From Coniella vitis (lineage: Eukaryota; Ascomycota; Sordariomycetes; Diaporthales; Schizoparmaceae), in the NCBI GenBank assembly GCA_011317545.1, contig WUJK01000004.1:124001-188000 (forward strand): a stretch of DNA of 64,000 bases, written 5' to 3'. Under the pieces are notes generated by a model. That model made no database searches and was not told the origin of the DNA. It saw only the letters and a list, made by a program, of their open reading frames with translations. This document shows positions 24,370 through 34,304 of this stretch, one piece after another. Position numbers and translations under genes: made by a program. Numbering within the stretch: position 1 is the first letter of the stretch; each line of letters starts with the position of its first letter.

Positions 24370-24455
24370 AAGCTACTATCACTGCACTACGAGGACAAAA
24401 GAAATATTCCTTGTGTGTAGTACACAGGGGTGCTTTATATCCTTGACATCTTGTA
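24370..24455 (+). repeat. Diverged dispersed repeat, copy 2
   Basis: Second copy of the repeat described at about 23916-24000, centred on CTACGAGGACAAAAGAAAT. Many differences are C/T or G/A transitions, as expected from repeat-induced point mutation. That cause is inference. Confidence 0.5.
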
Positions 24456-24949
24456 GATAAGACAGTAAGACTGAAGAGACGACCTTTTCTAGGGTTGCAG
24501 AGGAAGACTTGGGCAAACTTTGCCCTGGACAATAGGCCCTGTTCTTTTTTATGGGCAAAGAGGAAGCGGTGAATGCTTCAGAGAACCTATGCCTGCCAGC
24601 ATATTTGCGCAGCCTCCCCGCTTTCCGGAGCTAAACAATGGCCAGATCTCAGCTTCACTTTTCCCGTATTGGGAAGTCGGCAAGAGAGGGGTGCACGGCT
24701 CATCAGGCTGATCCTTGCTGCCCCGAAGGCTAGCCAAATGTTGAGACCCCAGACCGGTGCAGATGGCAATGTGTATTGACCCGATGCGGCCATCAAACGA
24801 CGCCTACGAGCTTAGTGCCCGGAGCACTACTTACAGCTGGCCATCCCAATAACCTTACGACTCCGGCAAAGAGTGCGGTCTTTTCCTAAAGCATCCGCGC
24901 CAGAACTTTGCTTGATGTCATTCATCTTGACATTCTGCAACATAATCGC

Positions 24950-24957
24950 TATAAAAG
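24950..24957 (+). promoter_or_regulatory. TATA box before the trypsin-like gene
   Basis: TATAAAAG, a canonical TATA box, lies 157 nt upstream of the ATG at 25107. A CT-rich stretch (CTCCCTCTCTC) follows it, as is common at fungal transcription starts. Confidence 0.65.
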
Positions 24958-25106
24958 GGTTCCATGTCTCCCTCTCTCGTCCATCCTCGCCAACAACTAC
25001 AGCGGCCACCCAAGAGACGACGCCCCCCGAACTCCAAAGGCGCCCGACAAGCCAAGTGCATCTCGACAGGATATTTAAGGTTAACTCGACGACAGCATAG
25101 AAGAAC

Positions 25107-26702
25107 ATGGACGACAGCACTTCCTCTCAACCCGCGCCAGGCCCACCAGCACCACCAGCACCATACGAGCCGGGGCCAGCCGAGCAGAATGGTTACTACT
25201 ATGGCCTTCGTGGGGACCCCAAACTGGTGGCGAGGACGGGGCACAACCGCTGGGTGCGACCGGAAACGACCGAAGGACCGTACACAGGCTGGCACAAAAA
25301 ATACTATGTGGCCATAACCGACCACGAGCTCATCGCCAAGTGGACGGAGGAGGTGAACCTGGCGCTTATGCAAGCGTTGCAAGAGTGCCAATGGTCATTC
25401 TTCTTCCCCATCAGAATGGCTGTGGATTCCTTGGAAGAGTATGGGCCTCAGAGGGATCCTCCCACAGTCCTTCTCATTGGCGTGGTCAGCAACAGCTTGA
25501 AATGGGACCAGGGCATCAAGATTGCCCTCAGCTGCCGCGAGATCCTTGTCGACTTTCATCTCGACAACATCCAAGTCGAAATCCGAGAAGGAGAGTACAC
25601 GCCGCAGACAACAGCTGCAGCACTCGAGGAACTCATCACCCCGCCGCAGTCATGGTCCACCGGCCTCACCAATAGAATCTGTCTCCCTCTGTTACGGCAT
25701 ATCGGTTACTCTGTTGGATACCTAGGAGTGTGCAGTGCCGAAGGCGCTATCGGCCTTCATCTTAGGCTCGGCGACCCGGACTCGGCCCTCTACGGCCTTA
25801 CTTGCAGACACGTCGTCGCCCATGACCGTCCAGCGGAGGCGTCCTTTCGAGCCGCAGAGTCCAACCCCCAGTACCATATACATCCCAGTCAGAAGACTTT
25901 GGACGAATGCCTGGGGAGATTGGATAAGTATTTGGATGAGCTCAAAGCCGAGTTCGACCCGCTACAGGCGAGGCAGGACAAGTGGGACCAGTGCTGGCAG
26001 TCCGATGCGAGTGTGCAACACAGGCCCCTGAGCGAGAATGAGTCCTCTCTGCTTGAACAGCTTCGTCCTGTGGTCCAGCACGCCGAGCAGGTTGCTAGCA
26101 CTGCTGCCCGACTTCTGCATCGTGACAAGGCCGCAAGGAAGATTGGGTCTCTGCAGTACCACCCCAAGCTGGAGATAGCCACCAAGCAACGGGAATATCT
26201 CAAGGACTGGGGACTGCTCAAGTTGGACGACATCAAGCCCGGCACGGGCTCGCTCAATCAGGTTCTCGTTCACTATCCCGATGACTTTGACGTCCTCAGC
26301 CCCTCCTACAAGAATGGCTTCTTGAGCCTACATTTGCCCTCACCAGAGGCGCAGAGCCGCGCAGCTTTCCCCGTGGCAAAGCGAGGGCCTGCAACAGGCC
26401 TGACGTTTGGCAAAACGAGTGGCGTCCTTGCTGTTGTCCGCCGGCAACCACAAATGCCCGGTCTCATTGCACGTGAAATGGTGATCGTCCCCTCCTGTAA
26501 TAGGTTTATCTTTTCAGACGGCGGGGACTCTGGGTCCATCGTGTTTGATGGGTTTGGGGCCGTAAGAGCCATGGTCAACGGTGGCATCGCGAATCCAGGT
26601 TCGCCTCCGGGCTGGGGAGCCGAGGTGACGTTTGCGTCGCCCATCCAGTGGATTCTCGACGACATCCATGAGTTCACTGGGAAACAGCCGTCACTCGCCT
26701 AG
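25107..26702 (+). CDS. Trypsin-like serine protease domain protein, fungal conserved hypothetical
   Basis: Intronless 531-aa protein with no signal peptide, so probably cytoplasmic. The N-terminus is Pro/Ser-rich, and the first third (to about residue 190) matches no domain I know. From about residue 205 it resembles a split chymotrypsin-like fold. LTCRHVVAHD gives a catalytic-type His at residue 235, and a long charged helical insertion follows (about 260-400). SDGGDSGSIVF then gives Ser475 in a GDSGS context near the C-terminus. The region after the serine (MVNGGIANPG, VTFASPIQWIL) fits the last strands of the fold. The catalytic Asp cannot be placed by eye. Proteins of this shape are widespread in filamentous fungi and usually called hypothetical, and trypsin-like domains also occur as effector parts of fungal NLR proteins. 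Its position near two NLR-type genes is suggestive only. Confidence 0.72.
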   Translation: MDDSTSSQPAPGPPAPPAPYEPGPAEQNGYYYGLRGDPKLVARTGHNRWVRPETTEGPYTGWHKKYYVAITDHELIAKWTEEVNLALMQALQECQWSFFFPIRMAVDSLEEYGPQRDPPTVLLIGVVSNSLKWDQGIKIALSCREILVDFHLDNIQVEIREGEYTPQTTAAALEELITPPQSWSTGLTNRICLPLLRHIGYSVGYLGVCSAEGAIGLHLRLGDPDSALYGLTCRHVVAHDRPAEASFRAAESNPQYHIHPSQKTLDECLGRLDKYLDELKAEFDPLQARQDKWDQCWQSDASVQHRPLSENESSLLEQLRPVVQHAEQVASTAARLLHRDKAARKIGSLQYHPKLEIATKQREYLKDWGLLKLDDIKPGTGSLNQVLVHYPDDFDVLSPSYKNGFLSLHLPSPEAQSRAAFPVAKRGPATGLTFGKTSGVLAVVRRQPQMPGLIAREMVIVPSCNRFIFSDGGDSGSIVFDGFGAVRAMVNGGIANPGSPPGWGAEVTFASPIQWILDDIHEFTGKQPSLA

Positions 26703-28627
26703 CAGAGGGCGGGGACGAGTCTGGTCTCGTTTTGATGATTCAAGGGATGAACTTGGATGGTTTCCTGATGTGCAGGAGGAGTAGCGAACGGTTTGGCGGC
26801 AGAGATCAAGGTGTACGAAGGGGCACAAGAGGCAAAGTCTGGGCACTGTGGGATACGTACGAGGATGATGATTCTATGAGTGGACTGAGGATTATCCATG
26901 AGAATAAAAACAGGAAGCAAAACACCAAGGAACAGTGCCATCATTCCTCCATTACAGCCGGCAAGTTTCGTTTTCCAGCATTCACCGGGAACCATGGCAT
27001 GTTTGACAGCGCGCTAGATGCGCTCCAGGAGCTTGGACTGAGGGCGAGTACGAGACTTGAGGTCGAATTCTGGCTGGCATTCTGGCTCGAACCAACTTTC
27101 ACAGCAAAGGTATAGCATGCTATGGAGTGAGGAAAGATGCTGATGATGAAGAGCCGGGAGACCGGCATTCTCAAAGTGATATCGGCGCTCAGAGTAACCC
27201 TCAGAAACTTTGAGCATAAATTTGACTCACAAGAACGTTTTTTTCTTTTTTCAAAGCAACAAATAACGCACAACTGACTGACTCCTGCATTCGGCACTTG
27301 CCGTAGGATTGTTCGCACTCATGCATTGCTAGATTAGAAAGGCTATCATAATGCAACGTCGTCGTTCATAGATATAGATAGGCGCCCGGTTCTGATAAAC
27401 CCAAAGTTCCTGGAGGAGCGATGATCGCCTTGCTTCGACCCCAGCTCGGATGGATGCTCCTCTCGGCGCGCTATCCCAGAGTACCCGAGGTCCGACGAGC
27501 GAGACAACCTTAAAGTGCTTTGTGATACTCAAACAAGATAATGATTGCATGGCGCACCGGCATGGCGTGCTGCACCAGTCCTACGGGTATGAACGCATCA
27601 CCTGTACGGTCGACTCCACGTGGCTTACCACGCAGTATAGCAGCTTTTCCTTGATCTTAATGCGCCGTCCATTCATGCAGCATCTCAGGAGGTATTCCCA
27701 GATGGGGAGAGCACTGCGCGGCGGCTGGGCTGCGAAATACGACGGCAATGTTCGAATACCACACACATGGCCATCAGGCTCCCTCTTTGACTGCGCCTTT
27801 GCCTCATTGCCACGGCCTGCAATGCCATCACAGGCTGGGAGAACGAATGCACCTTGGTCCGTGCCATGGATATGGGATAGTCCCTCGTATGGCTTCGCAG
27901 CGCCCCCACTCGTCCGGCTCGAGGGCTGCCGGATACACGTGTATGCACCAGCCAATGGCAGCCAGCCAGGCCGACATGGCGGGCGAGCAGCGCCGAAACC
28001 AGTTGCTGGATGAGGATCTGAAGCCCGTGGGCCGTGCCTCCACTGCCCCTTGGCCCATGCTACACAAGTCTGTATCTTGATGTGGGCCTCTGGACTTTTA
28101 TAACGGCATCACGCATGCCAGGCTAGGCCCAGAATGAATAAAGCCAGCGACGAGGGTGCTGACTACTGTGGTATAGTCCAAGGACCAGCCAGGTCCTCGT
28201 TCCATAGGGGCAGCTTGGGGCCGTCGAGACGACCTTCGCTCGCCTCTACCGTGGCGACTGGCTGGAGGAGATACTTTGTGCAGAGCATACTATGTAACGC
28301 TCGCCATGGGTGGACTAATACTACTATGGATTGTATCAGTGTGGCTGTGGGGGCCCAGCAGGAGGATCCCAGAAAGGGCACACGCCCTGCGATCTTCAAG
28401 ATGAGCCCCATTCGCCCAGAGATGCTGGATTCACTGCGCGCGGAGCCGCCGGCCTGCCCGCCCGAGATGCCTCTCCTCCAAGTATATATCAACTTCCTGC
28501 GTTCCATGTTCCCCGTTTTCTTCGTCCTCTGATATGCCAGCCACCATCGCCTCAACTCCTCTCCACAGCGACCCCCTTTCCAACACCTCTTTGTTGCGAT
28601 TCTAGGGCCTTCTTTGGCACCGCCACG
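26703..28627. other. Intergenic, promoter side of phospholipase B
   Basis: About 1.9 kb with several frames of 100-190 codons but no domain or codon pattern I can support. One TACTATGTA copy lies at 28288-28296 and a TATA-like element at 28483-28489. Confidence 0.5.
28483..28489 (+). promoter_or_regulatory. TATA-like element before phospholipase B
   Basis: TATATAT lies 139 nt upstream of the ATG at 28628. The in-frame upstream extension of the phospholipase ORF overlaps this element, which supports using the downstream start. Confidence 0.45.
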
Positions 28628-30229
28628 ATGCTCAATTCCCTCGCCCTCCTCTCTCTGGCCCCGGCCGTTGCCCTGGCCGCCGCCTCCGGGTATGCCCCAA
28701 CTACTGTGGCGTGTCCCAGCGAGCCCCTCGTGCGGTCCGCCGACGGCATCTCGAGCTCCGAGGCCGCCTACATTACCGCCAGAAAGGCCAAGGCAGACGT
28801 GGCGCTTGCGGACTGGCTCGCCACGGCGCTCCCTGGCGTCGACACCGCCAGCCTGCCGACCCTGGCCCTCTCGAGCTCGGGGGGCAGCTTCCGCGCCATG
28901 CTCGTGGGCGCCGGCGTCGTCAAGGGCCTCGACAGCAGAGACAGCAACGTCAGCACGGCAGGCCTCTACCAGGCGCTGACCTACCACGCGGCGCTGTCTG
29001 GCGGCTCGTGGCTGCTGAGCGCGCTGGCCACGGCCAACTTCCCGCCCATCTCGCAGCTCTACTCCAGGGTGTGGCAGACGCAGCTGGGCGGCGGCATCCT
29101 GGACGCCAGCAACGCGACCTCGGTGGCCGACTACGAGCAGATCGCAGACGACATCCTCGCCAAGGGCGGCGCGGGCTTCCCCGTCTCGCTGGTGGACGCG
29201 TGGGGCCGCGAGCTGGCCTACCAGGTCATGGAGGGCGGCGCCGGCACGCCGCAGTTCACGCTGGGCGACATCACGCGCCTGTCCAACTTCACCGCGCACC
29301 AGGTGCCCTTCCCGCTCATGACGGCGACCAAGATCAACCGCCTGGACGGCGAGTGTGTGCCGCTCGAGACCGAGGCCATCTTCGAGTTCAACCCGTTCGA
29401 GTTCGGCTCCTGGTCCGACGACGTCTCGGCCTTTGTGCAGACGGCCTACCTGGGCAGCAACCTGACGGCCGGCGCGGGCGCGCAGTGCGTCACGGGCTTC
29501 GACCGCATCGACTGGGCCATGGGCGTCTCCTCGAACATCCTCGAGGAGTTCCTCTGCGAGGCCGCGGCCGACATCCTGGCCGACTTCCCCGACTCCATCG
29601 TCGACATCATCGAGGAGTACACGTCGACGGCCGACTACGGCTACGCCATTGTCGCCAACCCCTTCAAGGGCTTCCTCTCGACCACCAACAGCACCGCCAG
29701 CTCCGTCGCCGCCCTCGACACGCTGTACCTCGTCGACGGCGGCGAGCCCGCGCACAACGACCCCATCCTGCCGCTGCTCGAGCCCTCGCGCAACGTCTCG
29801 GTGCTCCTCGTCAACGACAACAGCGCCGACACGGCCGACGACTACCCCGACGGCGTCAGCGTGTACGCCGCCTACGCCGCCACACTCACGGGCCGCCTGG
29901 CCGGCCGCTTCCCCGCGGTGCCCGCGACGGGCAGCTTCAGCACCAAGCAGGCGCAGTTCTTTGGCTGCGACGACGCCGCCGCCGTCACCGTCATCTACCT
30001 GCCCAACGCCGACTGGTCGTTCGAGTCCAACACGACGACGGAGCAGCTCGAGTACGACGCCAGCGAGTCCGCCGCCATGATCGCGGACGGTGTGCTGGTC
30101 GCGGCCCAGGGCGGCGACGCGGCCTGGGCGACGTGTCTTGCCTGTGGCATCATGCTCAAGGAGGTGGGGTCCGCGAACTTGCCTGCGGGCTGTGCTGCCT
30201 GCTTGGAGGAGTACTGCTGGTATGCCTAG
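28628..30229 (+). CDS. Secreted lysophospholipase (phospholipase B)
   Basis: Intronless 533-aa protein of the fungal phospholipase B family (PF01735). It is expected to release fatty acids from lysophospholipids and phospholipids outside the cell. The ATG at 28628 is chosen because it starts a signal peptide (MLNSLALLSLAPAVALAAAS). The catalytic serine is Ser124 in ALSGGSWLL and the catalytic aspartate is Asp370 in LVDGGEPAHNDP. The oxyanion/arginine motif reads SSSGGSFRAMLVGAG, where most family members have SGGGYRAM, but the Arg is kept. N-glycosylation sequons (NVS, NAT, NFT, NLT, NST, NVS, NTT) are spread over the chain, and the C-terminus is Cys-rich (CLACG, GCAACLEEYC). There is no clear GPI-anchor tail, so it is probably secreted. 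Very high third-position GC makes long open frames on the other strand. Confidence 0.93.
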   Translation: MLNSLALLSLAPAVALAAASGYAPTTVACPSEPLVRSADGISSSEAAYITARKAKADVALADWLATALPGVDTASLPTLALSSSGGSFRAMLVGAGVVKGLDSRDSNVSTAGLYQALTYHAALSGGSWLLSALATANFPPISQLYSRVWQTQLGGGILDASNATSVADYEQIADDILAKGGAGFPVSLVDAWGRELAYQVMEGGAGTPQFTLGDITRLSNFTAHQVPFPLMTATKINRLDGECVPLETEAIFEFNPFEFGSWSDDVSAFVQTAYLGSNLTAGAGAQCVTGFDRIDWAMGVSSNILEEFLCEAAADILADFPDSIVDIIEEYTSTADYGYAIVANPFKGFLSTTNSTASSVAALDTLYLVDGGEPAHNDPILPLLEPSRNVSVLLVNDNSADTADDYPDGVSVYAAYAATLTGRLAGRFPAVPATGSFSTKQAQFFGCDDAAAVTVIYLPNADWSFESNTTTEQLEYDASESAAMIADGVLVAAQGGDAAWATCLACGIMLKEVGSANLPAGCAACLEEYCWYA

Positions 30230-31854
30230 GTGGAGGGAGTAGTCGGTGGGCAGTGCCAGTGCCGATGGGGGGGGGGGGATGGGGGCTGTGGTCTCTTCGA
30301 TTCCTATGTTGATATTTTCTCCCAAGTTGTCTTTTTCGTCCCTTTGCCAACGTGTCCGTGGAGATGGGCTTGTAGATTCAAAACGACAGCGAGAGTCAAA
30401 CTCTGCTCATTTCCTTGCGTATATACCACAATTAAAAAGTTATTGTCCCGCAGACTTTTGTGCAAAGATATACATGATGCATAGATTGTGCTTCTTCTTG
30501 GCGGCGACCGCAGCTGCTGGGTGTTTTTCTCTGCAATCTTTGGACCTCAGTGAGCCCCAGCCATCCCCGTGAGAGTTGATCTGGAAATCCAGGTCGACTA
30601 ATTCTTGCAGTGGCCTTTCTGTGTTAACTGGTCGACCATCTACGTAACCCACGCTTGTGACGACTTTTCACAAGAAAAACGAACATTCTTTTACTAGTAT
30701 TTCGCAACTTTATGGAGCCATCCATGGCCCCCCGGCGGTGAAATAAACCCAGGTCCACCGCCTCGTCAGCCCCAATGAGATTGCGCGAAATTACGTTGCC
30801 GCGGTCGCCCAGATGGGAGGGGCACTCGCCCGGGCTCCGATCCGGAATTAGGGTGTGGACTGGATCACTCCCAGGATATAAACTCTCTAGCCCCTATCGA
30901 GAAACAGGAAAACAAAAGAAAAAAAGCAAAGGAAAAAGAGGCGTGCGTTGTGCCGCCGACAGATAATTGTCAATGGGTTAAAAGGGGGTTTCGTTGGATA
31001 CGCCGTGATTCCAAAAGCCGTTTCTGGTTTTTTTCTCCCAATGAGGGTGAGATGGCACGGGCAGGAATTCGACGTCTGGATGTTACGATCTTTGCGAGTT
31101 TGGCGAGAGGTTCTTTGGTGGATAAAGAGGTTGGGTTATTGGATCCTCTACTAACTAATAAACTCTGACAACCGAACATCCCCCGAGACCCGGATCTGGA
31201 AGAGGCCAACTATGGATACAGTGCTGTGTCGTCATGCCCGCTGGAGACAGATGCTTCGTGAGTCGTGCAGATGTGACAGCCCTATCTATGGTTGAGAGGT
31301 CGATCTGTCATTATACCAAGACACAAAGGCTTCTCGCTAAGGGAGCACGTCGATAAAGGTGAGATGGTGGAAGATGAAGAAGCGCAAAGCGAGGGCGGCT
31401 GGAGGTCTAATCGGAGTTTATTAACGTCTGAAGCAAGCTTAGAAACCGTAGATGATTTATAGTGTGGCCTGTGGCGGCCTGTGGCTATATCGTCGCTCTG
31501 AGGGTGCTTGAGGTGTTACTTGTTATAGCAAAGGCAAAGACTATCTTGCCCTTGGGATATCAACTCGTCCCTTTCGAAATCGTGCCAAAAGGCTTGCAGC
31601 ATCCATACCGACAGAAACACCCAGACATGTAAAACCAGAGCATCCATCAACCACAGCCGAGATGTTGCCGACGTCGCAGCGGGGGCGCGGATTTATCCCG
31701 TGCATAGGGCGGCTCGCAAGCCCGAGTTGAGTTCCGCACAAAGCTCCATCGGCAACACGCCCTCTCCCTTTGACTTGGACACTCTACAGAGCAGTGTACG
31801 ACTTGATGCCACCGCCAGCCAGCCCGGCAAAACCAAAGCACAACGCCCACCACA
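30230..31854. other. Intergenic, no gene recognised
   Basis: About 1.6 kb between phospholipase B and the esterase gene, both on the plus strand. A run of G lies just after the phospholipase stop. No protein-like frame is seen. Confidence 0.5.
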
Positions 31855-33107
31855 ATGAACAAGCAGCTCAGAGACTTCCTGCCCCCCAAGTTTGTCCCGC
31901 CCACGGACGACGCTGAGATCCACCAGGACATCGAGTATGCCTCGCAGGGCCATGTCCGGCAGCGCCTCGATCTCTATCTCCCAAAGCCCGTGGCGCGGAG
32001 GCCCGGCAGGATCCCGCTCATTGTCTACATTCACGGTGCGTTGACGACGGGCAGATACCCTGTTGCGCATGTTGACGGCGAGGGGGGCCATGCGCGACAA
32101 TTTCTCTCTTTTTTCTTTCTTTTTTCCCTCTTTTATCTACACATAAAAGAATAAGATGAATTGTTTTCCGTGAGAGCACACCACTCAGGCTAATGATGGA
32201 TTTCCGGCCGAGTTTCCTTCCGCACAGGCGGCGCGTTCATGTTTGGCTCCAAGGAGTCGCACCTGATGCCGACCAGGCTCCTCGCCAGCCACGGCTACGC
32301 GATCGCTTCGCTCGACTATCGGCTGAGCGGCGATGCCATCTTCCCCGCGGCTGTGGAGGACTGCAAGGCCGCTGTGCGCTGGCTGCGGGCGCACGCGGCC
32401 GAGTACAACCTCGACGCGGATCGGATGGTTGCGTGGGGCGAATCAGCGTGAGTTTCTCCAGGGGCAGTTAGCCAGTCAGTCCGTCCGTCACAATTTTTGT
32501 TGCTACACCGTTCAAGATCTCTTGCTAAATGTCAGGTTGGGCCTTTCCATCCCCCAGTGGTGCTCACCAAGCCTCCATGCTCGGCGTGCTCTGCGCCAGC
32601 CCCGACGGCGACGACTTTGACGTGGGCGACCACCTCGACGTCCCCAGCACCGTCTCCGCCGTCGTCGCCTACTACGGGCCGTCCGACTTCCTCCAGATGG
32701 ACGCGCAGGCGCCGCAGGACGGCAAGAGCATGAAGCACGACCCCGCCGACAGCCCTGAATCGCTGTACATGGGCGCCGCGATCCAAGAGGAGCCGCACAA
32801 GACGGCGCGCGCGAACCCCATCACCTACGTGTTGCCGTCGGACGGCGCAGGCGGGAGCGGCAGCAGCAGCAGTAGTAGTAGTAGCAACAGCAAGCCGCCG
32901 CCCTTCTTCCTTGCGCACGGCACGGCAGATCATGTGGTGCCGTATGGCCAGAGTGTGATTCTGGCCGATGCGCTGGGCAGGGCGGGCACGCCGGTGACGC
33001 TGCATCCTGTCGACGGGGCGGAGCATGTGTTTATTGGGGCCAGCAAGGAGCAGATTGCGGCTTTGGATGCGGCGACTGATGAGTTTCTGGCGTCCATCTT
33101 TGGGTGA
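31855..33107 (+). CDS. Alpha/beta hydrolase, HSL-type esterase/lipase
   Basis: Protein of 316 aa from three exons, 31855-32035, 32228-32447 and 32558-33107, in phase. It belongs to the hormone-sensitive-lipase-like esterases, which cleave small carboxylic esters. No signal peptide is seen, so it is probably cytosolic. The oxyanion motif HGGAF starts at His60 and is split by the first intron. The nucleophile elbow WGESAG has Ser133, and the second intron falls inside the codon after it. The rest of the likely triad is Asp258 (HGTADHVVP) and His290 (GAEHVF). A low-complexity insertion of Gly/Ser then Pro (about residues 235-250), encoded by AGC/AGT repeats, precedes the last strands and probably forms a surface loop. 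The substrate cannot be told from sequence. Confidence 0.92.
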
Positions 33108-34304
33108 GGGATGGGAGCTGCGGTCGGTCAAGCTCGCAGTGTGGTTTACGTGGGATTTGTGCGGTGATATCAGTTCAGATCGAGCATGACTGCACTCCTG
33201 TGATGCTGCAATACATGCTCTCCTCAACCTGCGTCCTCAAGCACATCCATGATTTTGAGTAGAGTACAGACAGACGCGCATAAGTCCCACGCCTTCTGGA
33301 TACCGATCCTACAACACCAAAGCTGACCTTGACAGCTGCTGTTCATACTCATATTCGCATACAGTGTTCAAACATAATATCCATGTTCTGCATCCATTAT
33401 ATCAGACGACAGTAGACCGAGCTGGCATTGTCATCTTCTTCGAGGACGCCAGAAAGACAACTTGAAGGCATTCCAACGTGCATCATACCAAGCGGACCAA
33501 AATATCCGCGCCGACCCTCGATCCCTCGACATCCACCGTTCGAGATCTCGTATTGTTCCCAAACCGATCAGGCTTCACGGCATTGCCATGCGTACGTAGT
33601 ATTTCCCACATGCACATGTTGGGCTTGGACCGAGTGATAGATCGCATGCAAAAGCTTGTTAGATGTAACCCTTTTCCGGAGGTGTGCGCCGCATCAGGAC
33701 ATGGGCCGCTGTCATCCAGTGGCATAGTAATTTGTTCGGTCGCCATTCTGACCTTGTCTCCGGAGGGGGGACAATCATGCCTTGTATGCACAAGAGTATT
33801 TCGAGCAAGGGTGAAGCCAAAGGAAAAAAAATGGATAAGCGTTGCCTTCGCATTGCCCACCTGAGGGGGATTAGAGGGTTTACCGTTCACAGGCAAAAAC
33901 ACATTGCTGGTTGCTTCATCGTGTGTGTAAGAGTACATCCCCTGGTGCAATAACGGAAATCGTTGCTTGTATTGATAAAATCACAAGGACCCAGCTTGGG
34001 GTTCGAGGTGGCGGTGGCCAAGGTTCCACTGTTCAAGAGCATGTCACCTTGAGCTTTTGCCGCCCCAGTGACAACGGTGCCTGATGGTTGACAGCTCTTG
34101 TTGTTCTCCAGAGATCATTAGTTCACTTGTTCAAGGGCTATCATACAGCAAGTTGCAATGTTCCCATACATCTCTTTACTACTCGTGGTGCTGTCTGAGC
34201 AATACCAACACCCACTCAGCCCGCAACTCCATCAAGGAATTGGCACATGAAGCTCAAAAGCAGTCACTAACCGATTCGTGGCAACATCAAGATGTTTTCA
34301 ACTG
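33108..34304. other. Convergent 3' intergenic region, nothing recognised
   Basis: About 1.2 kb between the esterase stop and the stop of the minus-strand gene that follows. No supported gene. Confidence 0.5.

Larger units (their letters stand above)
20744..25106. other. Gene-poor stretch with decayed coding sequence and repeats
   Basis: About 4.4 kb with no intact gene. It contains a short open frame (20946-21170), an interrupted coding-like relic (22582-24300) and two diverged copies of an 84-nt repeat. No terminal repeats or intact transposase were found. Confidence 0.5.

Noticed and set aside
27450..28013. 187-codon plus-strand frame
   Set aside because: No recognisable motif, overlapped by equally long frames on the other strand, and the sequence carries no coding signature.
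28711..30312. 533-codon plus-strand frame overlapping phospholipase B in another frame
   Set aside because: Arg/Gly/His-rich shadow of the GC-rich gene with no domain; the signal peptide, Ser124 and Asp370 belong to the other frame.
28163..30325. 720-codon open frame on the minus strand, antisense to phospholipase B
   Set aside because: It mirrors a gene with very GC-rich third positions, reads as Arg/Gly/Val/Ala-rich low-complexity text without domains, and the sense strand has a full phospholipase B.
33998..34012. Possible tRNA B-box (GGTTCGAGGTGG)
   Set aside because: It does not match the B-box end, and no acceptor stem or anticodon arm can be folded around it.
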